A stretch of DNA of 64,000 bases from the NCBI GenBank assembly GCA_905372835.1, contig CAJPQK010000001.1, positions 62,001-126,000 on the forward strand. Direction: 5' to 3'. Made by a program: the position numbers and the translations under genes. Positions 25,315-32,955 of this stretch are shown one piece after another. Under the pieces are notes generated by a model. The model was not told where the DNA came from. It worked only from the letters and a program-made list of their open reading frames with translations, and ran no database searches. Position 1 is the first letter of the stretch, and each line of letters begins with the position of its first letter. This DNA comes from Candidatus Saccharimonadota bacterium (lineage in GTDB: Bacteria > Patescibacteriota > Saccharimonadia > Saccharimonadales > Saccharimonadaceae).

Positions 25315-26355
25315 TTAGCTTAATTCTTTTTTCAAACGTTCTACTAGTTTTACTGGCGCTGGATCAACGCCGTTTAGGACCGCTGTGTAAATGCTTGCGG
25401 CGTCACCAAGCGCCAGGCCCCACAATAGTTGTTTAAGCAAGGTCTCTCCCTGCAATTCTACAGACACAGCATGCGGACGCATACCACTCAACAGTCGATC
25501 ACTCAGTTCCATGCGCTCACGAATACGCGGATGCTCCAAGTGACTCATCAAATCAAAAATCACAAATGGCTTTTCAACCGGATGAGACGACCAGCCGATG
25601 AACTCGTTGTGGTTAAATTCAGGGTATTGATTACAAAAAGCTATATTTTTTGCCGATTCATTCCAGCTGATTTTCCACTTATATGCCAACGGCCACGTTA
25701 ATTCACCAGCATAAATCACCGGAGTTTTGCCAGCCGACTTGAGCGCCAATTGTTTGGCGATGTTTTGCTCGGTCGGTATGTCTGGTGCCCAAGCTTGTAC
25801 CTGACCAGACAACCATTCGCCGCTTTCCTCCAGTTTTTGATATAAATCGCCATCAATGATCAAAAAATGTTGTAATATCTTCAACAATCCTCGCAGATGG
25901 TAGACTGTCGACATGCGCGGCTGTGCACCAGCTGGTATTTTTATCCTTTTTACGCCGTCAGCTGCTGCTTTTTCAAACAAGGCTCCGCCCGTAGTGATTG
26001 TCGCCAACTGACAATTCTTGGCACGCGCTTGATCATAACAACTCAAAGTTTCTTCAGTATTACCGGAATGGCTGATGGCAATTACCAAGGTGCTGTTGTT
26101 CACGAAACCCGGCAGGTCATAGCCTTTCGTCACCATCATGGGAATATGCAGCCAGCCCCTGGTCAACGCAATTACCATTTCTGCTGCCAACGCCGAACCG
26201 CCCATACCAGCAATTACCACCGAATTGATATTTCCCGCTATATACTCACTTCCTTCAATAATTGCCTCAAAAGACGTTTGCGCTGATAATTGCATTAAAC
26301 CAGACAGCGTGTCGGCTGGATCTTTTCGCCGAATCATCATAGGATCATCAAGCAT
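25315..26355 (-). CDS. Bifunctional phosphoglucose/phosphomannose isomerase
   Basis: A 346-residue SIS-domain isomerase interconverting fructose-6-phosphate with glucose-6- or mannose-6-phosphate. The first SIS motif is VVIAGMGGSALAAEM, followed by AISHSGNTEETLS for sugar-phosphate binding. The QPRMST loop and PEFNHNEFIGW, with the catalytic Glu/His, mark the dual-specific PGI/PMI family. The start is supported by AAAGGTGA before the ATG, with TATACT about 28 bases further upstream. It is probably the only such isomerase in a reduced metabolism. Confidence 0.88.
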   Translation of the reverse strand: MLDDPMMIRRKDPADTLSGLMQLSAQTSFEAIIEGSEYIAGNINSVVIAGMGGSALAAEMVIALTRGWLHIPMMVTKGYDLPGFVNNSTLVIAISHSGNTEETLSCYDQARAKNCQLATITTGGALFEKAAADGVKRIKIPAGAQPRMSTVYHLRGLLKILQHFLIIDGDLYQKLEESGEWLSGQVQAWAPDIPTEQNIAKQLALKSAGKTPVIYAGELTWPLAYKWKISWNESAKNIAFCNQYPEFNHNEFIGWSSHPVEKPFVIFDLMSHLEHPRIRERMELSDRLLSGMRPHAVSVELQGETLLKQLLWGLALGDAASIYTAVLNGVDPAPVKLVERLKKELS

Positions 26356-26429
26356 CTTGTCATATCACCTTTCTTCATGCTAAAGTATAACATATATAAG
26401 CATAATCATTAATAATACGGGGTGGGGAC

Positions 26430-26918
26430 ATGCAAAACCAATCAGTTACCGATGATCAAGAGCTTGCCAAGGTTTTGGCAGGTGTAACACAACAAACAGA
26501 TGATAATTTGAGCTTTGAAGAGACAGGGACAACTCCGCAGTCAGACGACGCTCAGGTAGTCGCGCCGCCGCCAGATAATTCAATTCCAGTGGCAACAGAT
26601 GATTTGATGGTCGCGCCGCCGCCAGCAGTGCCTATTTCCGTCGATACTACGACCCCTGTAGCCCCGGTAAGTGACTCAAACCTAGACTCCATCAAGCAAC
26701 AAGCACTACTAGAGCTTCGTCCCCTGGTTGACAAGTTGAATATCTCCCCAGAAGAAAAGTTTGATACTTATTTGTTATTGCTACGCTCAACTGATGACAG
26801 CGCTTTGATTGCACCAGCACATGCAGCAGCTGGCGCCATCGCCGACGAGTCTCGCCGCGCTCAAGCCCTACTGGATGTGATCAAAGAGATAGATTATCTG
26901 TCGAATCCACAAAAATAG
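26430..26918 (+). CDS. Hypothetical protein with APPP repeats and helical C-terminus
   Basis: A 162-residue protein without signal peptide or membrane helix. Residues 25-85 are acidic and Pro-rich with two VAPPP blocks in a repeat of about 20 residues. Residues 88-162 form a helical domain (LLELRPLVDKLNISPEEKF, LLDVIKEIDYL). GGGGTGGGG precedes the ATG. It is convergent with groEL. I do not recognise the family; a soluble adaptor with a flexible arm is all the sequence suggests. Confidence 0.7.
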   Translation: MQNQSVTDDQELAKVLAGVTQQTDDNLSFEETGTTPQSDDAQVVAPPPDNSIPVATDDLMVAPPPAVPISVDTTTPVAPVSDSNLDSIKQQALLELRPLVDKLNISPEEKFDTYLLLLRSTDDSALIAPAHAAAGAIADESRRAQALLDVIKEIDYLSNPQK

Positions 26919-26935
26919 TCATTTCAATTCATTAA

Positions 26936-26966
26936 AATAGGGCCTGTTACTGGCCCTATTTCTTTT
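26936..26966. terminator. Terminator shared by the 26430 gene and groEL
   Basis: Perfect 8-bp stem ATAGGGCC / GGCCCTAT (26937-26944 with 26952-26959), seven-base loop, followed by TTCTTTT on the plus strand and an AAAA run on the left. Confidence 0.75.
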
Positions 26967-26979
26967 GACGTACGGCTAA

Positions 26980-28635
26980 CTACATCATCCCCATACCCGG
27001 CATGCCACCAGGCGCAGCTGGAGCTTCTGGTTCTGGCACATCGACGACCAGTGCGCCCATGGTTGCTGCGGTTGAAGCGATGGATACCGCATTCTGCACC
27101 GCTTCCTTGGTGACGCGCGCTGGGTCGATGACGCCAGCTTTTTTGACATCCACGAGACCCGCTTCCGGATTCATTACGTTTATACCAAAGCCTGGATTTT
27201 TCCTAAGTTCGCGCAACCATTCATCTGGGTTTAATCCGGCATTTTCCATAATAATCCTAAAGGGTTTATCAAGGGCTTTATAAAGCACATTAGCTCCCAC
27301 GTGAACAGAGTCATCAACTCCCGATTTTCTCAAGCCACCATGAAGTTTTGAGGCCAAATTTACCAAGGTTACGCCACCACCAGCGACAATTCCCTCGGCC
27401 AAGGCTGCCTTGGTCGCTGCCACGGCGTCGTCCACGCGGAACTTCTTTTCGTCAATTTCCGTCTCGGTCGCGCCGCCGACTTTGATGACTGCCACCTTGC
27501 CGCTCAGGGCAGCTGCTCGCTTGTCGAATTGCTCTTTTTCGTATTCGCTGGAGGCATTGTCAGACAGTGCCTTGATCTGAGCAATCTGCTCCTGTACTGC
27601 TGATGGCTTACCCGCACCCTCAACGATAGTGGTCTCGTCTTTGCCGACAATCACCTTGCGTGCCGAACCTAAGACCTCCAGGCCAGCATTCTCAAACGTC
27701 AGCCCGTGATCTTCAGAAATCACCGTTGCGCCGGTCAGCACCGCGATATCGCGCAAAATCTCCTTGCGGCGGTCGCCGAAGCTTGGTGCCTTGACCGCTA
27801 CGGTGTTAAATACGCCCTTGAGCTTGTTCAGTACCAAAATGCTCAGCGCCTCGCCTTCAACCTCATCAGCGATCAGCACCACGTCCTTCTTGCCGCTTTG
27901 TGCCAATTTCTCCAGCATTGGCAGGAATTCTTGTACGCTAGAAATCTTCTTATCGGTGATCAAAATTGCTGGCTTTTCGTAGACCGCCTCTTGCCGACCA
28001 GTGTCGGTGACGAAGAACGGACTGACCCAGCCTTTGTCTAGACTAAAGCCTTCAACGACCTCGGCCTCTAATTCCAAGCCTTGGCCTGCTTCGACCGTCA
28101 CCACGCCGTCTTTACCAACTTTCTCGATGACACCAGCAATCAATTTACCAATTTCCGCGTCACCCGCCGAAATGGTTGCTACTTCCGCCACGCGCTCAGA
28201 CTTACCCTCAATTGGCTCCGCTAATTTGTTCAGCTCTTTGACAATTTCCGCGCCGGCCTGCTCAATACCCTTGCGCAGCTCCATTGGGTTGTGGCCCGCT
28301 GCGATTAGCCGGTTGGCTTCCTTCAAAATCGAATAGGTTAACACTGTCACGGTCGTAGTGCCGTCACCAGCCTGTTTGTTCAAGTTCTTGGCCGCTTGCT
28401 TGATCAAATCAGCACCAACCTTGTAGCCTAGCGTCTCATCGTCGTTCTCTGGTAGCTCGATGCCTTCCGCTACCGTCACGCCATCGTGCGTCACAGTTGG
28501 CCCGCCAAATCCCTTGGCGATCACCACATTGCGGCCCTTTGGTCCATACGTCACCTTAACTGCGTTATACAGCGCCTCGGCACCGCCCAACACGCGAGCG
28601 CGCGCATCATCATCGTAAAAAACTTTTTTTGCCAT
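26980..28635 (-). CDS. groEL: Chaperonin GroEL (60 kDa)
   Basis: ATP-driven folding chamber subunit, 551 residues. Typical signatures are the start AKKVFYDDDARARVLGGAEAL, DGTTTVTVL for ATP hydrolysis, and the flexible C-terminal GGMPGMGMM tail. An in-frame ATG nine codons upstream is less likely because AGGGGAG stands in the right place before this ATG. It follows groES by 19 bases and so falls under the CIRCE operator. Confidence 0.97.
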   Translation of the reverse strand: MAKKVFYDDDARARVLGGAEALYNAVKVTYGPKGRNVVIAKGFGGPTVTHDGVTVAEGIELPENDDETLGYKVGADLIKQAAKNLNKQAGDGTTTVTVLTYSILKEANRLIAAGHNPMELRKGIEQAGAEIVKELNKLAEPIEGKSERVAEVATISAGDAEIGKLIAGVIEKVGKDGVVTVEAGQGLELEAEVVEGFSLDKGWVSPFFVTDTGRQEAVYEKPAILITDKKISSVQEFLPMLEKLAQSGKKDVVLIADEVEGEALSILVLNKLKGVFNTVAVKAPSFGDRRKEILRDIAVLTGATVISEDHGLTFENAGLEVLGSARKVIVGKDETTIVEGAGKPSAVQEQIAQIKALSDNASSEYEKEQFDKRAAALSGKVAVIKVGGATETEIDEKKFRVDDAVAATKAALAEGIVAGGGVTLVNLASKLHGGLRKSGVDDSVHVGANVLYKALDKPFRIIMENAGLNPDEWLRELRKNPGFGINVMNPEAGLVDVKKAGVIDPARVTKEAVQNAVSIASTAATMGALVVDVPEPEAPAAPGGMPGMGMM

Positions 28636-28654
28636 AACGTAAACTCCCCTTTTC

Positions 28655-28921
28655 TCAAACAACCGTTGCTAAAATATCTTCCTCGCGGACGATCAAATAT
28701 TCCGTGCCGTCAATTTTCAAATCCGTGGTCGAATATTCCTTATATACAATTTTGTCGCCCACCTTCACATTCTTGACGTCGCCGCCAACCGCTTTGACCT
28801 CAGCTACCACCGGCTTTTCCTTCGAACTATCTGGCAGATAAATCCCGCTGGCCGTCTGCGTCTTCGCCTCCTCGCGCACCGCTACCACGCGGTCGCCGAG
28901 AGGCTTGATAGGTACACTCAT
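28655..28921 (-). CDS. groES: Co-chaperonin GroES
   Basis: The 88-residue lid of GroEL: MSVPIKPLGDRVVAVREEA, a mobile loop around KTQTASGIYLPDSSKEK, and the VGDKIVYKEYS strand. An ATG 18 codons upstream is in frame, but GGAGG eight bases before 28921 and the normal family length fix the shorter start. It is first gene of groES-groEL. Confidence 0.96.
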   Translation of the reverse strand: MSVPIKPLGDRVVAVREEAKTQTASGIYLPDSSKEKPVVAEVKAVGGDVKNVKVGDKIVYKEYSTTDLKIDGTEYLIVREEDILATVV

Positions 28922-28963
28922 ATCATCCTCCATTTCCTTATCAATGTAGTTAATTGTATCGTA

Positions 28964-29000
28964 CCAAGTTAGCACTCGTCAAGCGTGAGTGCTAACTTGG
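28964..29000 (-). promoter_or_regulatory. CIRCE operator (HrcA site) of groES-groEL
   Basis: TTAGCACTC-N9-GAGTGCTAA at 28969-28995 is a perfect CIRCE element, and the arms extend to 14 bp (CCAAGTTAGCACTC / GAGTGCTAACTTGG). On the minus strand the spacer contains TTGACG, which with TACAAT 18 bases further on makes a promoter. HrcA binding would therefore cover the -35 box. Confidence 0.93.
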
Positions 29001-29054
29001 TGTCGGTAATTTTTCAAAATAGCCCTCCCGCCCCGATATTGCTATAATAATCAT

Positions 29055-30344
29055 ATGAAGCTATTCAAATCTCTCATCTCGTGTCTATTAGTGCGAATTA
29101 TGCGTAAATTTTTCCACAACAATCCACACGTTCGCCTGGTCGCCGTTGTCGGAAGCGTCGGCAAAACAACCACCAAATCAACCATTGTCGACGTTCTCAA
29201 ACACAACAAAAAGGTTCGAACCAACAGGGGCAATTTCAATGCTGAATTTAGTGCACCCCTGGAGATGCTTGGCATTGATGGCCCGAAAAATCCTCGATCC
29301 GTCACTGATTGGCTATCAACCGTCTACCGTGCCTACCGCTCAGCCCGCCAGCTTCACGACATCAACGTCATTGTCCAAGAATTTGGTATCGACCACCCCG
29401 GTGAAATGGCCGCCTTTGGTCGCTACGTTCACCCTGATATTCTCGTTGTTACCGCCATCTCCCCTGAACACATGGAGTTTTTTGGTAATCTCAAAACAGT
29501 AGCCCAGGAAGAATTTGCCCTGTCCAGCCATAGCATTGTCACCCTGTACAACCGTGATGATATCAATCCTGGATTCATCGCTTTCGCTAATTCTGAGCGC
29601 AATCTTTCCTATAGCACTGAGCCAGATGCCGACTATTACATTACCGCCCATCAGTTTAATCACAGCCAAGGATACACCTGTACTCTAACGCACGGCGAGC
29701 AAACCTCTCGTGAGTTCATCATGCCCGTTGTCGCCAAACACCAACTACGCATTGCTGCTGGAGCCGCTGCTGTTGCATTGGAGTTCAACCTTGATGTCGA
29801 AAGCGTCATCACCGCCCTGGAGAATTTCACCCCCGTGTCGGGGCGAATGAACCTCCTGAGCGGCATTAATGACTCAACGATCATCGATGATTCGTACAAT
29901 TCCAGCCCGCTCGCTGCTAAATCAGCCCTTGAAACACTCTATCAATTACCAGCCAAGACCAAAGTTGCCATCTTAGGAGACATGAACGAGCTTGGTGACA
30001 CGACAGCGGCTGAGCACCGCACACTCGGCACACTATGTGACCCAGCGCACCTATCACACGTCATCACTGTTGGCCCCAACGCAGCTAAATTCTTGGCGCC
30101 AGCCGCCAAAGACAACGGCTGTACTGTTACCTCTTTTGACAAAGCCACTGACGCCGTAGAACTGTTACAATCCCTGGCTCGTCAAGATACCGCCTTATTA
30201 TTCAAAGGTTCTCAAGGTGGCGTCTATCTTGAAGAGGCCATCAAACCACTCTTGAAAAATTTTACAGACAGCAAGAAGCTCGTCCGCCAATCCAAAGAAT
30301 GGCGCCACAAAAAGCAAACCTTTTTCGGCAAGTCATTAGGGTAA
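29055..30344 (+). CDS. murF: UDP-MurNAc-tripeptide--D-Ala-D-Ala ligase-like (MurF)
   Basis: Mur ligase, 429 residues, adding D-Ala-D-Ala to the peptidoglycan precursor. The ATP loop is VVGSVGKTTTKST, followed by NRGNFNAEFSAPLEML and a central domain with EFGIDHPGEM. The C-terminal domain has DDSYNSSPLA and LGDMNELGD, typical of MurF. It lacks most of the N-terminal UDP-binding domain of full MurF. TATAAT at 29043-29048 is exactly six bases before the ATG. Its stop abuts that of convergent murE with no gap. Confidence 0.88.
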   Translation: MKLFKSLISCLLVRIMRKFFHNNPHVRLVAVVGSVGKTTTKSTIVDVLKHNKKVRTNRGNFNAEFSAPLEMLGIDGPKNPRSVTDWLSTVYRAYRSARQLHDINVIVQEFGIDHPGEMAAFGRYVHPDILVVTAISPEHMEFFGNLKTVAQEEFALSSHSIVTLYNRDDINPGFIAFANSERNLSYSTEPDADYYITAHQFNHSQGYTCTLTHGEQTSREFIMPVVAKHQLRIAAGAAAVALEFNLDVESVITALENFTPVSGRMNLLSGINDSTIIDDSYNSSPLAAKSALETLYQLPAKTKVAILGDMNELGDTTAAEHRTLGTLCDPAHLSHVITVGPNAAKFLAPAAKDNGCTVTSFDKATDAVELLQSLARQDTALLFKGSQGGVYLEEAIKPLLKNFTDSKKLVRQSKEWRHKKQTFFGKSLG

Positions 30345-31643
30345 TTATTCCGCTTTTTCCTGTCCCAAAATCTCACGGACTACCTGACTATCATTCCACG
30401 GTAGTCGCTGTCCGTTCACAATTCGGTATTTTTCGTGCCCCATACCAGTGATCAATACCATGTCACCCTTTTGAGCAGAGCCAAGCGCTCGCTCAATCGC
30501 CTGTCGTCGGTCAGGGATTTCCGTTGTCTTGGCGTCACCGTGCGCCCGTTCAATTCCTTCATAAATCATTCTTCTAATCTGATCAGGGTCTTCGTTGTAG
30601 CTTTCCTCGTCGGTTAGGAATATCCTGTCGGCGTTTTTGGCAGCAATTTCGCCCATAGTTGGTCGTTTACTCTTGTCACGATCACCACAGGCCCCAAATA
30701 CCAAAATCACTCGACCCTTGGCAATCTTACGAGCAGCCGTCAATAATTTATCCAATGCATCAGGCGTATGAGCATAATCAACAATTACGTCATACCCAAC
30801 GCCCTCCACTGCTCGCTCAAACCTACCAGGAACCGCCTCGACATTCGCCACTCCTTCTTGGATATCCTGCAGCTTGACACCCAGCAGATACGCCAACGTC
30901 ACCGCTGCTGTCATATTATGCACATTAAATTCACCCGGCAGCGCCGTCGCCAGTTCCAAATGAGTCTGATGGTCCAAAACTACGTCAGCTTCAGTGCCCT
31001 TGCGGTATAGTTTGACTCGCTGAATTTGTGCCTCTGCTTCTGGGTGTTTACCGTAAGTCATCTTTTGCTCACCAGCAACAAACTGGTCAAAGTAGTCATA
31101 CCACTCATCGTCACGGTTCAAAATGATATATCGCGGTTCCAGTGCAAACAACTTACTCTTAGCCGCTGCATAATTCTCCATGGTTTTATGATAGTCCAAA
31201 TGATCTTGCGTCAAATTGGTCATCACCGCTGCCTCAATCGGTACTCCGTCAAGCTTATGCTGGTCAAGCGCGTGCGACGTGATTTCCAACACGACATAGT
31301 CCACATCGGCCTTTTTTGCATCGCGAAAGAACTGTTGCATCCTGCCAGTCGAAGCCACTGTTGCATTCAAATCATTAACTTGAGCCTTCCCTGCCACTTC
31401 AATCAACGCTGTCGTGAACATGGCGGTCTTAAATTTAGCTTCCTTCAAGATCTCATTGATGTAGCAGGCGGTCGTTGTCTTTCCGTTAGTGCCAGTTACT
31501 GCAATAACTCGCAAGTTTTTTGACGGGTTACCATACCGCGCGCTCAATAGTCGTACTCTGACTCGGCGATATCCATTCTCCACACCATGCAAAGCACTGG
31601 CGGGCAAAATACTTCTGGCTGCTTTGACAAGAATCTGTTTCAT
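30345..31643 (-). CDS. murE: UDP-MurNAc-dipeptide ligase (MurE family)
   Basis: A 432-residue Mur ligase adding the third amino acid. ATP loop AVTGTNGKTTTACYI; ATSTGR-type strand as VASTGRMQQF; EITSHALDQHKLDG; VDYAHTPDALDKLL; FGACGDRDKSKRP. The usual specificity motif after VTS (DNPR for diaminopimelate) reads LTDEESYNEDP here, so the acceptor cannot be assigned. It is shorter than the usual 480-500 at the N-terminus. TATCAT at 31650-31655 six bases before the ATG suggests a leaderless mRNA. Confidence 0.9.
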   Translation of the reverse strand: MKQILVKAARSILPASALHGVENGYRRVRVRLLSARYGNPSKNLRVIAVTGTNGKTTTACYINEILKEAKFKTAMFTTALIEVAGKAQVNDLNATVASTGRMQQFFRDAKKADVDYVVLEITSHALDQHKLDGVPIEAAVMTNLTQDHLDYHKTMENYAAAKSKLFALEPRYIILNRDDEWYDYFDQFVAGEQKMTYGKHPEAEAQIQRVKLYRKGTEADVVLDHQTHLELATALPGEFNVHNMTAAVTLAYLLGVKLQDIQEGVANVEAVPGRFERAVEGVGYDVIVDYAHTPDALDKLLTAARKIAKGRVILVFGACGDRDKSKRPTMGEIAAKNADRIFLTDEESYNEDPDQIRRMIYEGIERAHGDAKTTEIPDRRQAIERALGSAQKGDMVLITGMGHEKYRIVNGQRLPWNDSQVVREILGQEKAE

Positions 31644-31724
31644 ATATCCATGATAACATTTTTTGCGCGCCGATTCACACTTCCAGACAACAGAGGCGAC
31701 TATGTGATATACTATGCCATAGTT

Positions 31725-32798
31725 ATGAGGATTTTGGGAATTGAATCAAGCTGTGATGAAACAGCTGCCGCCATCATTGAAGACGGTCACACGCTACTAT
31801 CAAACGTCGTCAACTCACAAATCGACATCCATGCTGCGTATGGTGGAGTAGTACCAGAGGTAGCCGCTCGTTCACACCTGGAAGTCATCAGCCCAGTCAT
31901 CAACAAAGCTCTGTCTGATGCTGCCTGTACTTGGGACGATATCGACGCCATCGCCGTCACCTACGCGCCCGGCCTCATCGGCTCGCTACTCATCGGTACT
32001 CTCGCCGCCCGCACTCTCGCTATTATCCATCACAAACCGTTGTACAAAATACATCATGTAGAGGCTCACGTGTACGCCAATTTCATCAATCAGCAGTCTG
32101 ACAATTTATCTTTAACCCTGCCAAAAAGCCAACCCGTCTTCCCTCTCCTCGCCCTCATCGTCTCCGGTGGACACTCACAACTCGTCCTTTTCCAAAACCA
32201 CGGTGACTACCAGCTCATTGGCCAAACTCAAGACGACGCTGTTGGTGAAGCATTTGATAAGGTCGCCAAGATTATCGGCCTGCCCTACCCTGGCGGCCCG
32301 GCTATCGCTAAAGCAGCTGAGCTCGGTGATCCGCAGGCCTTTCATCTGCCCATCGCCAAACTCGCTGGTGAGTATGACTTCTCCTTTTCTGGCCTCAAAA
32401 CAGCCGTTCTGAGGACCGTACAGCGCGAAGTCGGTAAAGATTTTACTTTCCCGTCACACGAGCTCTCTGCCCTGGTGACCGACGAATTACAACACAACAT
32501 GGCTGCCAGCTTCCAGTACACCGCCATCAAAACTTTGGTTGATAAAACCAAGAAAGCCTATGACAATTTTCAGCCTGCTTCTGTCGTTATTGCTGGTGGC
32601 GTCGCTGCCAACCAAGAACTACGTCGCCAACTGCGCCACGCCCTGCCCATCAACATTGAATACGCACCCATCCAGCTCTGCACCGACAATGCCGCCATGA
32701 TTGCCACACTCGGCTATTTCCGCACCCAATTCGACTCACCTGCTGACCCATATGACTTTGAAGTTCAACCAAGTCTATCCATGCTCGACGCGGCGTAA
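31725..32798 (+). CDS. tsaD: tRNA N6-adenosine threonylcarbamoyltransferase
   Basis: Catalytic subunit of t6A37 synthesis on ANN-decoding tRNAs, 357 residues. It starts RILGIESSCDETAAAI, has the metal site in HHVEAHVYANF, and the nucleotide segments GGVAANQELR and DNAAMIA. A longer frame upstream would run into the murE promoter; TATACT at 31708-31713, 11 bases before the ATG at 31725, supports the short start. Confidence 0.95.
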   Translation: MRILGIESSCDETAAAIIEDGHTLLSNVVNSQIDIHAAYGGVVPEVAARSHLEVISPVINKALSDAACTWDDIDAIAVTYAPGLIGSLLIGTLAARTLAIIHHKPLYKIHHVEAHVYANFINQQSDNLSLTLPKSQPVFPLLALIVSGGHSQLVLFQNHGDYQLIGQTQDDAVGEAFDKVAKIIGLPYPGGPAIAKAAELGDPQAFHLPIAKLAGEYDFSFSGLKTAVLRTVQREVGKDFTFPSHELSALVTDELQHNMAASFQYTAIKTLVDKTKKAYDNFQPASVVIAGGVAANQELRRQLRHALPINIEYAPIQLCTDNAAMIATLGYFRTQFDSPADPYDFEVQPSLSMLDAA

Positions 32799-32827
32799 TC
32801 CATGACGCCAAAATCCCAGTTCTATGG

Positions 32828-32833
32828 TATACT
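32828..32833 (+). promoter_or_regulatory. -10 box of valS transcript
   Basis: TATACT placed 28 bases before a terminator-like fold and 122 bases before the valS ATG. No convincing -35 is seen. Confidence 0.55.
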
Positions 32834-32859
32834 ATAACCAGAAATAAACATGGGAGAAT

Positions 32860-32927
32860 ACACACATAAACTCGTTTGGGTACTTTTTCGTGTGAAAAGT
32901 ACTCAGTGGTTTGTGTGTGTTATTTTT
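32860..32927 (+). promoter_or_regulatory. Attenuator-like terminator in the valS leader
   Basis: ACACACATAAAC at 32860-32871 pairs with GTTTGTGTGTGT at 32909-32920 (one G-U). Inside it GGTACTTTT (32879-32887) pairs with AAAAGTACT (32895-32903). TATTTTT follows at once. It lies between a -10 box and valS, so it must be read through to express valS. An ATG at 32850 opens a 45-codon frame with six Val codons among its first 28. Confidence 0.6.
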
Positions 32928-32955
32928 CCCGTGAAATATATAGGAATCAGATCAT

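Noticed and set aside
28922..28975. Longer groES start at 28975
   Set aside because: It would overlap the CIRCE/promoter region and adds 18 unusual residues; GGAGG fits 28921.
32840..32955. T-box riboswitch in the valS leader
   Set aside because: No AGGGTGGNACCGCG-like T-box sequence or specifier stem is seen; only the terminator-like fold.
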